From the NCBI RefSeq assembly GCF_000963925.1, contig NZ_BAMV01000001.1:113493-177492 (forward strand): a stretch of 64,000 nt of DNA, given 5' to 3'. A program made the position numbers and the translations under genes. The notes under the pieces are model-generated. The model searched no databases. It saw nothing but the letters and a program-made list of their open reading frames with translations, and was not told where the DNA came from. Origin of the DNA: Acetobacter cibinongensis. GTDB taxonomy: Bacteria; Pseudomonadota; Alphaproteobacteria; Acetobacterales; Acetobacteraceae. Below, in pieces: positions 27,138 to 36,598 of this stretch (position 1 is its first letter; every line of letters starts with the position of its first letter).

Positions 27138-28250
27138 TTACTTGGCCAGTGGTTGCACACCTATAAGCTGCTCGTCGTCCGGTACTTGTGCAGGGGGTAA
27201 CGTGAAAACCTGATCTTTTTTCAACCCTTGCCGGCCTCGTTCCGCAGCGTTGAGAGACACAGGCCGACCGGATGAGAGAGACTGTTCAATCGCCGTCAAA
27301 ATTCTGACATCTAGCAGTCCTTCCCATCCATCAGGGCCGGGTTCACGATTATGTAAAATACACTGGGAAAAATAAGAAATTTCACCACCAAATTGCTCTA
27401 CGGGTTCAAATTCAAAGGACTCTCGAGCTTGGTTTGTCTGTAAGATCGTTTTAATTCTGGTAGATGCACCAAACTGGTAGCAGGGTGAGACATGTGCTGA
27501 CCCTTGGGTGCCAAGCAGCGTAAAACTGTCATGCCCCGCACTGGAATAAGAGACAAAAAAATGGGCTAGACGATTATCGGAAAAACGCAGTGTAACAGAA
27601 ACGCGGTCATCAAATTCAAAATGTTCTGGGTCAGTCTTTAAACCGACCGCGGAAACCTCTACTGGCTCGGACGCAAATAAATTACACATCACATTGATCG
27701 GATACGCTCCCATATCCGGAACCGGTCCGCCCCAAAAGCCGCCTTTTGCACGATGATTATTGAGATTGACGTCTTGTGAAAAAGTAGAATTAAACGAGAC
27801 AAGATCTCCAATCTGCCCCTTTTTGACACGCTCTACCAAATCAACCGTGCCCGGCTCAAAATGTAGCCGGTATGCAACCATGAGCTTGCCGCCACCCTTC
27901 TTTTGCGCAGCGAGAATGGCTTCACATTCCTCCATGCTTGTCGCCATCGGTTTTTCAATCAACAGATGTTTGCCTCCTTCCAGAATGGGGACGGCATGTT
28001 CGATATGCCGCTCGTTAGGTGTGGCAAGGTAAAATGCATCGACATCTTGAGACGCAATAAGCTGGTCCAAGTCTTCATATCTGTAACCGGGAACATTATA
28101 CTGTTTTTCCAGAGCATCTGACTTTTCACCGCCGCTACTTACAAACGCGGCCAACTCCGAATTATCCGCACGTGAAAGGCCGGGGATAAAAGCCTGCTGC
28201 GCGATCTGACCCATGCCAACAACCGCGTATTTTACAGTTTTTTTCTGCAT
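27138..28250 (-). CDS. Gfo/Idh/MocA-family NAD(P)-dependent oxidoreductase
   Basis: A 370-residue dinucleotide-binding oxidoreductase. The start at 28250 (MQKKTVKYAVVGMGQIAQQAF) has AAGGAA upstream; the frame is open to 28283 without a better signal. The Rossmann motif GMGQIAQQAFIPGL is at residues 11-24, the EKPMATSMEEC segment with the family's lysine is near 97, and the C-terminal GFO_IDH_MocA_C domain starts near 130. The family acts on sugars, inositols or amino-sugars with tightly bound NAD(P). It is divergent from a GH15 enzyme with a 265-base gap, suggesting a carbohydrate role. Similarity to glucose-fructose oxidoreductase is possible but no export signal is present. Confidence 0.85.
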   Translation of the reverse strand: MQKKTVKYAVVGMGQIAQQAFIPGLSRADNSELAAFVSSGGEKSDALEKQYNVPGYRYEDLDQLIASQDVDAFYLATPNERHIEHAVPILEGGKHLLIEKPMATSMEECEAILAAQKKGGGKLMVAYRLHFEPGTVDLVERVKKGQIGDLVSFNSTFSQDVNLNNHRAKGGFWGGPVPDMGAYPINVMCNLFASEPVEVSAVGLKTDPEHFEFDDRVSVTLRFSDNRLAHFFVSYSSAGHDSFTLLGTQGSAHVSPCYQFGASTRIKTILQTNQARESFEFEPVEQFGGEISYFSQCILHNREPGPDGWEGLLDVRILTAIEQSLSSGRPVSLNAAERGRQGLKKDQVFTLPPAQVPDDEQLIGVQPLAK

Positions 28251-28515
28251 TTTTCCGTTCCTTATGTCTTGTGAAGACCGCAACGCATGAAGGGTTGGGC
28301 ACGTTTCATGTGATTATGTTATCTGCCATAACTGCATCTATTTAATTATTTTTTGATAGAGAATAAGAAAATAAATATGAAACTTCTGGGAATACCTCTT
28401 TTGTGAGAAATATTTTACGGAAGAAACATTTTCCCTTTCATGCGTTAACACAGAAATACCAGTAACAAACCTAAGCGCGTAATCCTGTTTTTCTAATACA
28501 CCATAAGGTTTTCCC

Positions 28516-30330
28516 ATGACGAAAGTAGCTTCCGGCCAGAAAGATGACCGCCTCGTCCCGCAACGAACGACAGGCTACTTGCCGTTGGAAGATTATGGAG
28601 CTTTGGGAGATGGGCGCTCCGTTGCATTAAGCGGAACCGATGGCTCAATTGATTGGTGGGGTGTGCCGAACCTCGACTCCCCTCCCCTTTTTGACCGTCT
28701 TCTGGACGCGAACAAAGGAGGGTACTTCAGTATTCAACCAACTGATCCATTCTCAGTCGAGAGACACTATCTTAAGGATAGCAATGTTCTTGTAACATTT
28801 TTTCACACTCAATCTGGTTCTGCAAAGCTGACTGAATCCCTTAACAGTAGTTATGCAGGCCGACTGCCGTGGTCAGAACTGGCACGACGCGTAGAAGGAA
28901 TAAGTGGTGAAATTTCTTTTCGCTTTTCTGTCTTCTTTAGTACCAGAGACGATACTGCCAGCCCGTATTTTTCAAAAATTGGGGACTTTCCCGTTTTTCA
29001 TATCAAGGATGTCTTGGGATTATTTCTTCATAGCGAGAGCATAAATTCAGAAAGTTCTGATGAAGGTATCTCCGGCCATTTCATGATTTCTGAAGGGGAG
29101 CGGAAACTACTGGCTATTGTTGCGGGACAGAGTGAACCTTTAGTTGTACCCACCATAGCCGACATTGATGGACGCATAGATATTTCCCATCACGCGTGGC
29201 AGGAATGGGTAAAAATTATTTCTTATGACGGTATTTATAGAAATGCTTTTGTGAGAAGTGCCTTATCTCTCAAATTTCTTCTTTTTTCTCCGTCAGGGGC
29301 TATTGCTGCCGCAGCCACCACATCTTTGCCTGAGAAAATCGGCAATAACAAAAATTATGACTATCGTTATGCGTGGGTCAGGGATGCGGGTTACACAATT
29401 AATGCCTTCCTCGCCATCAATGCACAGGCTGACGCAAAAGCTGCATTTACCTGGCTTCTTGAGCGGTTGCAGCAACACGGTTCGCACGTTTGCTACACCT
29501 TGGCTGGTGATCTGGTTGACGAAGTTTATGAAACCAATCTTGCCGGATACAGGAATAGCCGACCAGTCGTAACGGGCAATCTAGCGGCCAGCCAGCATCA
29601 ACATGGTATTTATGGTGACATATTTGGGACGGCATGGTGTTTTGTCAGTAAAGGCAACATCTTAGACCCATGTAGCGCTGAACTTTTGTCTCACCTCGCA
29701 GACGAATGTGCTGACAATTGGCGTCAGAAAGATGCAGGGATATGGGAGTTACCTAAAAACCACCATTACACATCTTCAAAAATCAGTTGCTGGCAGGCTC
29801 TTGCCCGAGCCGTTGAGCTGGCTGATTGTGGGCAGCTCCCAACGACCTGTCGTGAACGCTGGGGGCGTGAACGTGATAGAATTGAACAGTGGATTGAGGA
29901 AAATTGTTGGTCAGACCAACAACAGGCCTATGTCATGTATCCTGGGTGTGAAAAGTTGGATGCGTCATTGGCGCTTGCTGTGCAGTTCCGCTATCCGGCA
30001 ACTGAACGCTTGAGCCTGACTATGGAGGCCCTTGATCGGGAATTAGGGGCTGGCCCTTTTCATTATCGTTATAGCGAAGTGGATAAAGAAGAAGGGTGTT
30101 TTCTGGCCTGCTCGTTCTGGATTGCTGAAGCCAAAGCACATCTCGGGCAGAACGATGACGCAGCGCGCAGACTGGACAATTTGGTTAAAGCTCTGGATAG
30201 AGGGGTTGGAATTTGGTCTGAAATGGTTGATCCAAAAGATCTTTCCTGGCTGGGAAATATCCCGCAGGGCCTAACCCATTTGGCCTTTATTACTGCCCTG
30301 GAAACCTTGTCGGAAAAGAGCCAAGCATAA
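28516..30330 (+). CDS. Glycoside hydrolase family 15 protein (glucoamylase/trehalase-like)
   Basis: A 604-residue cytoplasmic-looking GH15 enzyme. The N-terminal domain starts YLPLEDYGALGDGRSVALSG and SIDWWGVPNLDSPPLFDRLLD, the standard opening of bacterial GH15 proteins. The catalytic (alpha/alpha)6 domain has YRYAWVRDAGYTINAFLA near residue 284, IWELPKNHHYTSSKISCWQALARAVE near 410, and YSEVDKEEGCFLACSFWIAEA near 515 with candidate acidic residues. There is no signal peptide, so glycogen-like or trehalose substrates inside the cell are likelier than extracellular starch. Members hydrolyse alpha-glucosidic bonds with inversion. It appears to be a single-gene transcript. Confidence 0.9.
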   Translation: MTKVASGQKDDRLVPQRTTGYLPLEDYGALGDGRSVALSGTDGSIDWWGVPNLDSPPLFDRLLDANKGGYFSIQPTDPFSVERHYLKDSNVLVTFFHTQSGSAKLTESLNSSYAGRLPWSELARRVEGISGEISFRFSVFFSTRDDTASPYFSKIGDFPVFHIKDVLGLFLHSESINSESSDEGISGHFMISEGERKLLAIVAGQSEPLVVPTIADIDGRIDISHHAWQEWVKIISYDGIYRNAFVRSALSLKFLLFSPSGAIAAAATTSLPEKIGNNKNYDYRYAWVRDAGYTINAFLAINAQADAKAAFTWLLERLQQHGSHVCYTLAGDLVDEVYETNLAGYRNSRPVVTGNLAASQHQHGIYGDIFGTAWCFVSKGNILDPCSAELLSHLADECADNWRQKDAGIWELPKNHHYTSSKISCWQALARAVELADCGQLPTTCRERWGRERDRIEQWIEENCWSDQQQAYVMYPGCEKLDASLALAVQFRYPATERLSLTMEALDRELGAGPFHYRYSEVDKEEGCFLACSFWIAEAKAHLGQNDDAARRLDNLVKALDRGVGIWSEMVDPKDLSWLGNIPQGLTHLAFITALETLSEKSQA

Positions 30331-30338
30331 TGTCATTT

Positions 30339-30371
30339 CCGGATAGTGTTGTAGACATGAACGCTATCCGG
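30339..30371 (+). terminator. Inverted repeat after the GH15 gene
   Basis: Twelve-base arms CCGGATAGTGTT and AACGCTATCCGG (one G-T pair) with a nine-base loop follow the GH15 stop. The T run is weak, so termination is probable rather than certain. Confidence 0.5.
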
Positions 30372-30575
30372 GACATTTGAACAGCAATTCTCTCCTCGTG
30401 CAATGAGGACACAGTAATAAATTGACGAAAATGCACTATTCTAACGACCCATATGATCGAGCACGCACTCATATAATTTAAAATGATTTAGGATTATAAA
30501 ATAGAACTACTAAAAAATTTTCGTTATTGGATTACTTTATCAAAGCACTATCTATAATCCTCGACCCCCTAAGTT

Positions 30576-31241
30576 TTATTCCACACGGAAAATTTGGTCA
30601 GCACCCCAGACATAAATAGAGGGGGGACGTGAGAACAAATCCCCGAAGGCTTGGCTCACTGTGCTTAATCCGCCAGTGTAGGCCCCAAATGCTGGTAAAA
30701 TCATACGGTCTGGCCCGATCATAAAACACGGGCGACTGATTGCGTGTCCTTTTATGCGCATTCTAATTTTGGGATGCAGGTGGCCCGCCACTTCTCCCTT
30801 ACCAGAAGGAATAGCCGCAGAAGGGATATGCCTAAGGATCAAATTGCCCAAAAGGCATTCTTCAACCCATGAGCCGGACAGACCTGAAACCGGGAGTGTA
30901 TCATGGTTGCCCGCCACCCACACCGTGGACACTGCGCATGTTATCGCCTCAAGTCTGGATTTCTCGTCATCCAGAAAACGGTCACCGGCCTGACCATCAT
31001 GGAAACTGTCACCAAGTGCTATCAGATGCTGTGGTGCGTAACTATCCAGCAGCTTTGACAATTTTTCGAGAGTTTCCATTGTATCCCCCGGGGGCAATAG
31101 CACGCCGCGCGACCGGGCTGACGTTCCTTTTCCAAGATGCAGATCCGCCACCACAAGCGTACCTACCTCCGGTAGAAAAACAGCGCCCCCCGGTAGAAGC
31201 CAAAGGTGCTGCCCGGCTAGTATAACCTCCCGAAACTTCAT
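30576..31241 (-). CDS. pdeM: Ligase-associated metallophosphoesterase PdeM
   Basis: A 221-residue calcineurin-like phosphoesterase. Metal ligands are seen in VVADLHLGKGTSARSRG near residue 31, IALGDSFHD near 75 and VAGNHD near 117, with GHLHPKIR near 155. This pattern and length match PdeM, the nuclease component of the ligase-associated DNA damage response set. It overlaps the helicase stop by four bases, so the two are co-translated, and the partner ligase and exonuclease are divergent at 33.7 kb. It is predicted to process damaged DNA ends. Confidence 0.92.
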   Translation of the reverse strand: MKFREVILAGQHLWLLPGGAVFLPEVGTLVVADLHLGKGTSARSRGVLLPPGDTMETLEKLSKLLDSYAPQHLIALGDSFHDGQAGDRFLDDEKSRLEAITCAVSTVWVAGNHDTLPVSGLSGSWVEECLLGNLILRHIPSAAIPSGKGEVAGHLHPKIRMRIKGHAISRPCFMIGPDRMILPAFGAYTGGLSTVSQAFGDLFSRPPSIYVWGADQIFRVE

Positions 31242-33655
31242 GCTTTTTCTGCCAGCGCATAGAGTTTATCTGCTTCTGCCAGAAGATAGTCCTCCCCCTC
31301 ACCTCCCCGTATTTTTTCTTTGCCCTGTTCCAGCAGCACCGGAACCGCGAGAGGTGACACGTGCGAGAGATCCACATGGTCAATCTGACCCTGAATGCGG
31401 TCCAGCATATCTGAAAGGCGCTTAAGGTCAGTCAGGCCTTCCTGGGCCTGTCGCCAGGTAGCCTGTAAAAGAATATGCTCTGGGTCATATTTCCTAAGGA
31501 CATCGTAAAGCAGGTCACTGCTTACGGTCATCTGGCGGCGGTTTTTTTCGCGTCCCGGATAGTTTCGTTCTATCAATCCGGCAATAATAGCAACATCCCG
31601 AAATGTCCGGCGCAGCATAGCACTCTCAGAAAGCCAGTCTGTAAGATTGCTTTTCATAAGATCCTGACTGAACAACTCGGCCATAGACCCCGTTGGATGA
31701 ACACACCAGCAGGCGATCATGTAGTCATTTGCGACAAAGCCCAGAGGGCCTTTTCCGGTTTCCTCAAGCATCTTTGTCAGCAAAAGGCCAAGAGTTTGAT
31801 GTGCATTTCGGCCTTCAAAAGGATACGCCACAATGTAATGCCAGCCTTTATGGGGAAATGTCTCGACCAGAAGTTTTTCCGGTGCTGGCAAGCGCGAGCG
31901 CTTTGCCTGAAGCGCAAGCCACTCCTGAACCGATTTTGGCAGTACACCCCATTTTGAAGGGTCATGCAGGATTTCACGGACATGCCTTGCCAGACCGGGC
32001 GAAATGGAAAGCTGGTTCCCCCCGTAGACCGGCACCCTCGGGTCTTTGCCGTGGCCACGTGCGGCTTGAACCGTGGTTTCATGCAAGCCTAGAAACTCCA
32101 GCAATTCTCCTCCCAGGAAAAACGTATCGCCCGGCACAAGCATGGAGGCAAAATATTCGTCTATTTCCCCAAAAGTTTTTCCGCGGCGGGATTTAACGCG
32201 CAACATGGGCGTATCAACGATAGTCCCAATATTCATGCGAAACTGCCGGATTATTCGTTCGGTGCGCACACAGAGGTGCCCTGTTGTATCCCGAACAAGA
32301 CGCTGGTGGCGCTCATAGGCTTGCAAGGCATAGCCGCCGTCCTCCACAAACTGGATGACTTTATCGAAATCCATGCGTGTAAGCTGGCTATAAGGGGCAC
32401 AGAGCTTGATTTCTTTATAGAGAGCATCCGGAGAAAACGGGCCGGAGCACGCAGTAACCATCACATGCTGAGCCAGAACATCCAACGCGCCAGCGCGTGG
32501 TGGCTCTCCGTCAAGTTCGTGCTTCACCACCGCTTTTCGGGCAGCTTCACATTCCAGCACTTCAAACCGGTTCGCGGGGGCCAGTAACGCACGGGACGGT
32601 TCATCCATCCTGTGATTAGCACGGCCAATCCGCTGCGTCAGACGGGATATCTGTTTGGGTGCACCTACCTGAATAATCTGATCCACAGCTCCCCAGTCCA
32701 GCCCAAGATCAAGGGAGGATGTCGCGACAACGGCCCTCAGTGTCCCCTGCGCCATCGCCTCCTCCACCTTGGCCCGGTGCGCTGCTTCAAGGCTGCCGTG
32801 ATGCAGACCGATCGGCAAGTTATCACCGTTCTGTTTCCACAAGGCCTGAAAGAGCAGTTCTGCCTGCGCCCTGCTGTTGACAAAGACGATGGTCAGATTT
32901 GCTCGGGCAATCTCGGTCAAAATAGCAGTCGCACTGCCAAGACCCATACGCCCCGCCCATGGGAGATAGCCTTGCTTGTCTGGCAAAAGGACATGCACAT
33001 CGGGGCGCACCGTGGCCTCTGCTTTAATGAGGCGGACACCAGACGCCTTGCCTGTAGGGGAAACCCAGGCCGCCATGGCAGATGGATGCGCCACCGTGGC
33101 CGATAAACCACTAACCCGTAGCAGCGGCGAAAACTGTTGCAGGCGTCTTGCACACAAAGCGAGCTGATCGCCACGCTTGGTACCGGCCAGTGCATGGACT
33201 TCATCAATTATCACGACACGCAGTTTAGAAAAATACTGTGCGGCATCCGGGTAGGAGAGCAGAAGCGCAAGACTTTCTGGTGTTGTCAGCAAGATATGCG
33301 GTGGGTTTTTCTGTTGCCTTTTCCGGCGCGCGCCAGAGGTGTCCCCACTTCTTACCTCAGCACGAACAGGCAACTGCATGTCCGCTATTGGGCGCGCCAG
33401 ACTTTGGGCAATATTGGTGGAAAGTGCTTTCAAAGGGCTGACATACAGGGTGTGTAAGCCCGAATATGTACCATGCGCCAGTTCAATAAGGCTCGGCAAA
33501 AAGCCTGCCAGCGTCTTGCCGCCGCCCGTTGGGGCGATAAGCAGCGTGGACTTTCCCTGCTGCGCCGCCTCAAGCATGGCAAGCTGATGTGGCCGGGGCG
33601 ACCACCCTTGCCTGGAAAACCAGTCTTTGAAACGTTGCGGCAGATGTTCGCTCAT
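31238..33655 (-). CDS. Ligase-associated Lhr-type DEXH-box DNA helicase
   Basis: An 805-residue superfamily 2 helicase of the Lhr-core type. Walker A APTGGGKTLAGF lies near residue 39, the DEVH box VVIIDEVHAL near 148, motif III SGLSATVAHP near 183, and motif VI ISRLTQRIGRANHR near 335. After the two RecA domains come the winged-helix and Lhr-specific beta-barrel regions. Length fits the DNA-ligase-associated DEXH helicase group (about 800), shorter than full Lhr (about 1500). It is the first gene of the leftward pair with PdeM. It unwinds 3'-tailed or RNA:DNA duplexes in a repair pathway. Confidence 0.93.
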   Translation of the reverse strand: MSEHLPQRFKDWFSRQGWSPRPHQLAMLEAAQQGKSTLLIAPTGGGKTLAGFLPSLIELAHGTYSGLHTLYVSPLKALSTNIAQSLARPIADMQLPVRAEVRSGDTSGARRKRQQKNPPHILLTTPESLALLLSYPDAAQYFSKLRVVIIDEVHALAGTKRGDQLALCARRLQQFSPLLRVSGLSATVAHPSAMAAWVSPTGKASGVRLIKAEATVRPDVHVLLPDKQGYLPWAGRMGLGSATAILTEIARANLTIVFVNSRAQAELLFQALWKQNGDNLPIGLHHGSLEAAHRAKVEEAMAQGTLRAVVATSSLDLGLDWGAVDQIIQVGAPKQISRLTQRIGRANHRMDEPSRALLAPANRFEVLECEAARKAVVKHELDGEPPRAGALDVLAQHVMVTACSGPFSPDALYKEIKLCAPYSQLTRMDFDKVIQFVEDGGYALQAYERHQRLVRDTTGHLCVRTERIIRQFRMNIGTIVDTPMLRVKSRRGKTFGEIDEYFASMLVPGDTFFLGGELLEFLGLHETTVQAARGHGKDPRVPVYGGNQLSISPGLARHVREILHDPSKWGVLPKSVQEWLALQAKRSRLPAPEKLLVETFPHKGWHYIVAYPFEGRNAHQTLGLLLTKMLEETGKGPLGFVANDYMIACWCVHPTGSMAELFSQDLMKSNLTDWLSESAMLRRTFRDVAIIAGLIERNYPGREKNRRQMTVSSDLLYDVLRKYDPEHILLQATWRQAQEGLTDLKRLSDMLDRIQGQIDHVDLSHVSPLAVPVLLEQGKEKIRGGEGEDYLLAEADKLYALAEKA

Positions 33656-33724
33656 GATCTGAGGAACGCATGTGCGGCTGAGGGGTTCTTCCCTACATGC
33701 TGAATGACGGATGGAGGCAACCGG

Positions 33725-34747
33725 GTGGACTGGCTTGAACTAAAACCTGAAGGGCTATTTTGTGCACCCGGCGCATTTTATATCGACCCCCTCCAGCCTG
33801 TGGCGCACGCCGTCATCACGCATGGCCATTCCGATCATGCCAGACCCAACCATACGCATGTGACAGCCACCCCGGAGACACTGGCCATTATGCAGTTGCG
33901 GATGGGGGAAGGTCGGGCCGGTCATACGCAGCAGCCTCTGCACTATGGGCAGGTTACATCTGTAGGGGACATGCAACTCTGGCTCGCGCCGGCGGGGCAT
34001 GTTCTGGGCAGTGCGCAGGTTGTCATGGAGTATCGCGGGCAGCGGGCCGTGGTCAGCGGCGACTATAAACGCGCCCCGGACCCGACATGTGTGCCATTTG
34101 AGGTCGTGCCCTGCGATCTGTTCGTAACAGAAGCAACATTCGGCCTGCCGGTTTTTCGGTTACCTGACCCAGCACATGAAATTGGCAAACTGCTGCACGA
34201 CGTGCGTCTCTTTCCCGAGCGCACCCATGTGGTGGGCTGTTACGCCCTTGGTAAATGCCAGCGGCTGATCGCCCTTTTACGGAATGCCGGGTATCACGAT
34301 CCTCTCTGGCTACATGGTGCCCTTCTCCCCATGTGCAGACTATACGAAAGTCTGGGTATTCCCCTTGGAGAGTTGCGGTCCGCGACTGTCGCACAAAAAG
34401 GAGAGATGCGCGGCGGGATTGTTCTGGCTCCCCCTTCCGCCATTGCGGACCGCTGGGCACGCCGCCTGCCCGACCCTGTTGTCTGTCTGGCATCAGGCTG
34501 GATGCATGTACGCCAGAGGGCGAAAGCGCGCGGGGTCGAACTCCCTCTTGTCATCAGCGACCATGCTGACTGGGACGCCCTGCTTGATACCTGCCGGGCC
34601 ACGGGCGCAAAGGAAATATGGGTTACACACGGGCGGGAAGACGCGTTGATTCATGCCTTGGGCAAAATGCAAATTCAGGGTCGTGCCTTACGGCTCATTG
34701 GTTACGAAGACGAGGATGAAGACCTAACGACCGGAGCGCCAGCATGA
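33725..34747 (+). CDS. Ligase-associated DNA damage response exonuclease (metallo-beta-lactamase fold)
   Basis: A 340-residue beta-CASP nuclease. The GTG at 33725 (VDWLELKPEGLFC) is chosen because GGAGG sits seven bases upstream; an ATG at 33704 gives seven extra codons that contain this signal. The metal motif THGHSDHARP is near residue 35, and YALGKCQRLIALL and the later GWMHVRQRAKARGVELPLVISDHADWD complete the beta-CASP site. It is divergent from the helicase, with about 70 bases between starts, and its stop overlaps the ligase ATG by four bases. It is predicted to trim broken DNA ends for the adjacent ligase. Confidence 0.9.
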   Translation: MDWLELKPEGLFCAPGAFYIDPLQPVAHAVITHGHSDHARPNHTHVTATPETLAIMQLRMGEGRAGHTQQPLHYGQVTSVGDMQLWLAPAGHVLGSAQVVMEYRGQRAVVSGDYKRAPDPTCVPFEVVPCDLFVTEATFGLPVFRLPDPAHEIGKLLHDVRLFPERTHVVGCYALGKCQRLIALLRNAGYHDPLWLHGALLPMCRLYESLGIPLGELRSATVAQKGEMRGGIVLAPPSAIADRWARRLPDPVVCLASGWMHVRQRAKARGVELPLVISDHADWDALLDTCRATGAKEIWVTHGREDALIHALGKMQIQGRALRLIGYEDEDEDLTTGAPA

Positions 34748-36339
34748 TTGAATTTGCAACACTTCTGGAGCGTTTGGCCTTTACCCCGTCACGCACTATG
34801 AAGCTGGCACTGCTGAAAGAGTATTTTACCATGGCCCCTGACCCGGACAGGGGATATGCACTCGCCGCAATGGCGGGCAGCTTGTCCTTTGCTGCGGTTA
34901 AACCTGCCATGCTCCGCGCCCTTGCGATGGAGCGCATTGACCCTGAGCTATTCGCTCTCTCGTACGATTATGTGGGGGATCTTGCTGAAACAGTTGCCCT
35001 GATCTGGTGTCCGGATGCCGGGCAGCATACTGACATGCCAGCGCCCAGTCTTTCTGAAGTTGTACACACTCTGGAACGCCTCCCAAAAGCAGAGGTGCCT
35101 GGTGTGATCCGAGAATGGCTGGATGCCTGCGATGCATCATCCCGCTATGCGCTTCTCAAACTTATCACAGGGTCACTCCGTGTTGGCGCTTCGGCGCGGC
35201 TCGCTAAAACGGCCCTTGCCAATATAGCCACCATCTCCCCGGATGATATTGAGGAAGTCTGGCATGGGCTAGAGCCGCCGTATGAGGCGCTGTTTGCATG
35301 GGTCGAAGGAAAAGCTCCCAAGCCGGATGCAAAAGACGCCCCAGTCTTTCGGCCACCAATGCTGGCTCAACCACTGGAAAATGTTGACCTGACTACTCTG
35401 GACCCGGCTGACTGGCGCGCAGAGTGGAAATGGGATGGTATCCGTGTCCAACTGGTTTCCACCCCCGGCGGCGAGCGCGTCTATACCCGCACGGCGGAAG
35501 ATATCGGCAAAGCATTCCCCGATATTTTAGCAATCATGCAGGACCTCGGCAGTCGTGTGGTCCTAGATGGTGAACTTTTGATCATGCACGGTAGCAGCGT
35601 TGCGCCATTTTCTGATCTTCAGCAACGCCTTAACCGAAAAGCCCCTACAGCACCCATGCTGCGGGACATGCCCGCTGGTGTTCGTTTATACGATATCCTG
35701 TTTGAAGATGGAGAAGACCTCCGTAGCCTTCCTTTTGACACGCGAAGAGAGCGGCTGGAAAGCTGGTTCGCACGCTTGAACCCGCCCAGAATGACCGTGT
35801 CTGAACTCATTCCCTTTTCTGAATTCGGGGAGCTTGCCAAACTGCGGGACGCAGCGCGCAGTGAAGGAATTGAGGGGCTGATGCTGAAAAAAGCTGATAG
35901 CCCCTACGTTCCGGGGCGGCCACGCGGCCCCTGGTGGAAATGGAAGCGAGACCCCCTGACTGTTGATGCTGTGGTGATGTATGCCCAGCGCGGACATGGA
36001 AAACGCAGCAGCTTTTACTCCGACTATACATTTGGCCTATGGCGCACCGTAGAGGGCAAGCGCGAACTGGTCCCTATTGGGAAAGCTTATTCAGGCTTTA
36101 CAGATGAGGAACTTAAGTTTCTGGATAAATGGGTGCGCGATCATACAACCAAACGTTTTGGTCCTGTTCGGGAGGTTGCTCACGGCCTTGTTCTGGAAAT
36201 TGCTTTTGACGCTGCCCAGTATTCCAAACGTCATAAAAGTGGCGTTGCGCTGCGCTTCCCACGCGTTTCCCGTATTCGCCGCGATAAACCTGTAGAGGAT
36301 GCAGATACACTCGAAACTTTTATCAGGGCATTTCTATAG
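34744..36339 (+). CDS. ATP-dependent DNA ligase (repair-associated)
   Basis: A 531-residue ligase. The N-terminal DNA-binding domain occupies residues 1-190. The adenylation domain carries the nucleophilic lysine in EWKWDGIR (Lys229), followed by RVVLDGELLI (motif III), GVRLYDILFEDGEDL, EGLMLKKADSPYVPGRP (motif IV) and WWKWKRDPLTVDAVV (motif V). The C-terminal OB fold ends the protein. Size and domain order match the cisplatin-type ligases of the ligase-associated DNA damage response cluster. It is translationally coupled to the exonuclease. It seals nicks after end processing and is distinct from the NAD-dependent replicative LigA. Confidence 0.94.
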   Translation: MIEFATLLERLAFTPSRTMKLALLKEYFTMAPDPDRGYALAAMAGSLSFAAVKPAMLRALAMERIDPELFALSYDYVGDLAETVALIWCPDAGQHTDMPAPSLSEVVHTLERLPKAEVPGVIREWLDACDASSRYALLKLITGSLRVGASARLAKTALANIATISPDDIEEVWHGLEPPYEALFAWVEGKAPKPDAKDAPVFRPPMLAQPLENVDLTTLDPADWRAEWKWDGIRVQLVSTPGGERVYTRTAEDIGKAFPDILAIMQDLGSRVVLDGELLIMHGSSVAPFSDLQQRLNRKAPTAPMLRDMPAGVRLYDILFEDGEDLRSLPFDTRRERLESWFARLNPPRMTVSELIPFSEFGELAKLRDAARSEGIEGLMLKKADSPYVPGRPRGPWWKWKRDPLTVDAVVMYAQRGHGKRSSFYSDYTFGLWRTVEGKRELVPIGKAYSGFTDEELKFLDKWVRDHTTKRFGPVREVAHGLVLEIAFDAAQYSKRHKSGVALRFPRVSRIRRDKPVEDADTLETFIRAFL

Positions 36340-36598
36340 GAAAAAACAGATCCGTCCTTGGGTGTGCATACGTTTATTGCGTAGGTTCCGCACCGATCAA
36401 ACTTTGACAGCCTTGTAGCATATAATCATTTTCATTTCGTTGCAGAGCAATATTTCCCAAAGAAAACAGAAACTTCCCGTCAAATTTAGGGAACCAGAAG
36501 CCCGCACTGAATGTTACTATCTGGGTCTCAAGACCCGATGAAGATTAAAAATAACTGCTTTTTAGGGAACGCAGTCATCGGGCTGCTGCAAGAGGATT

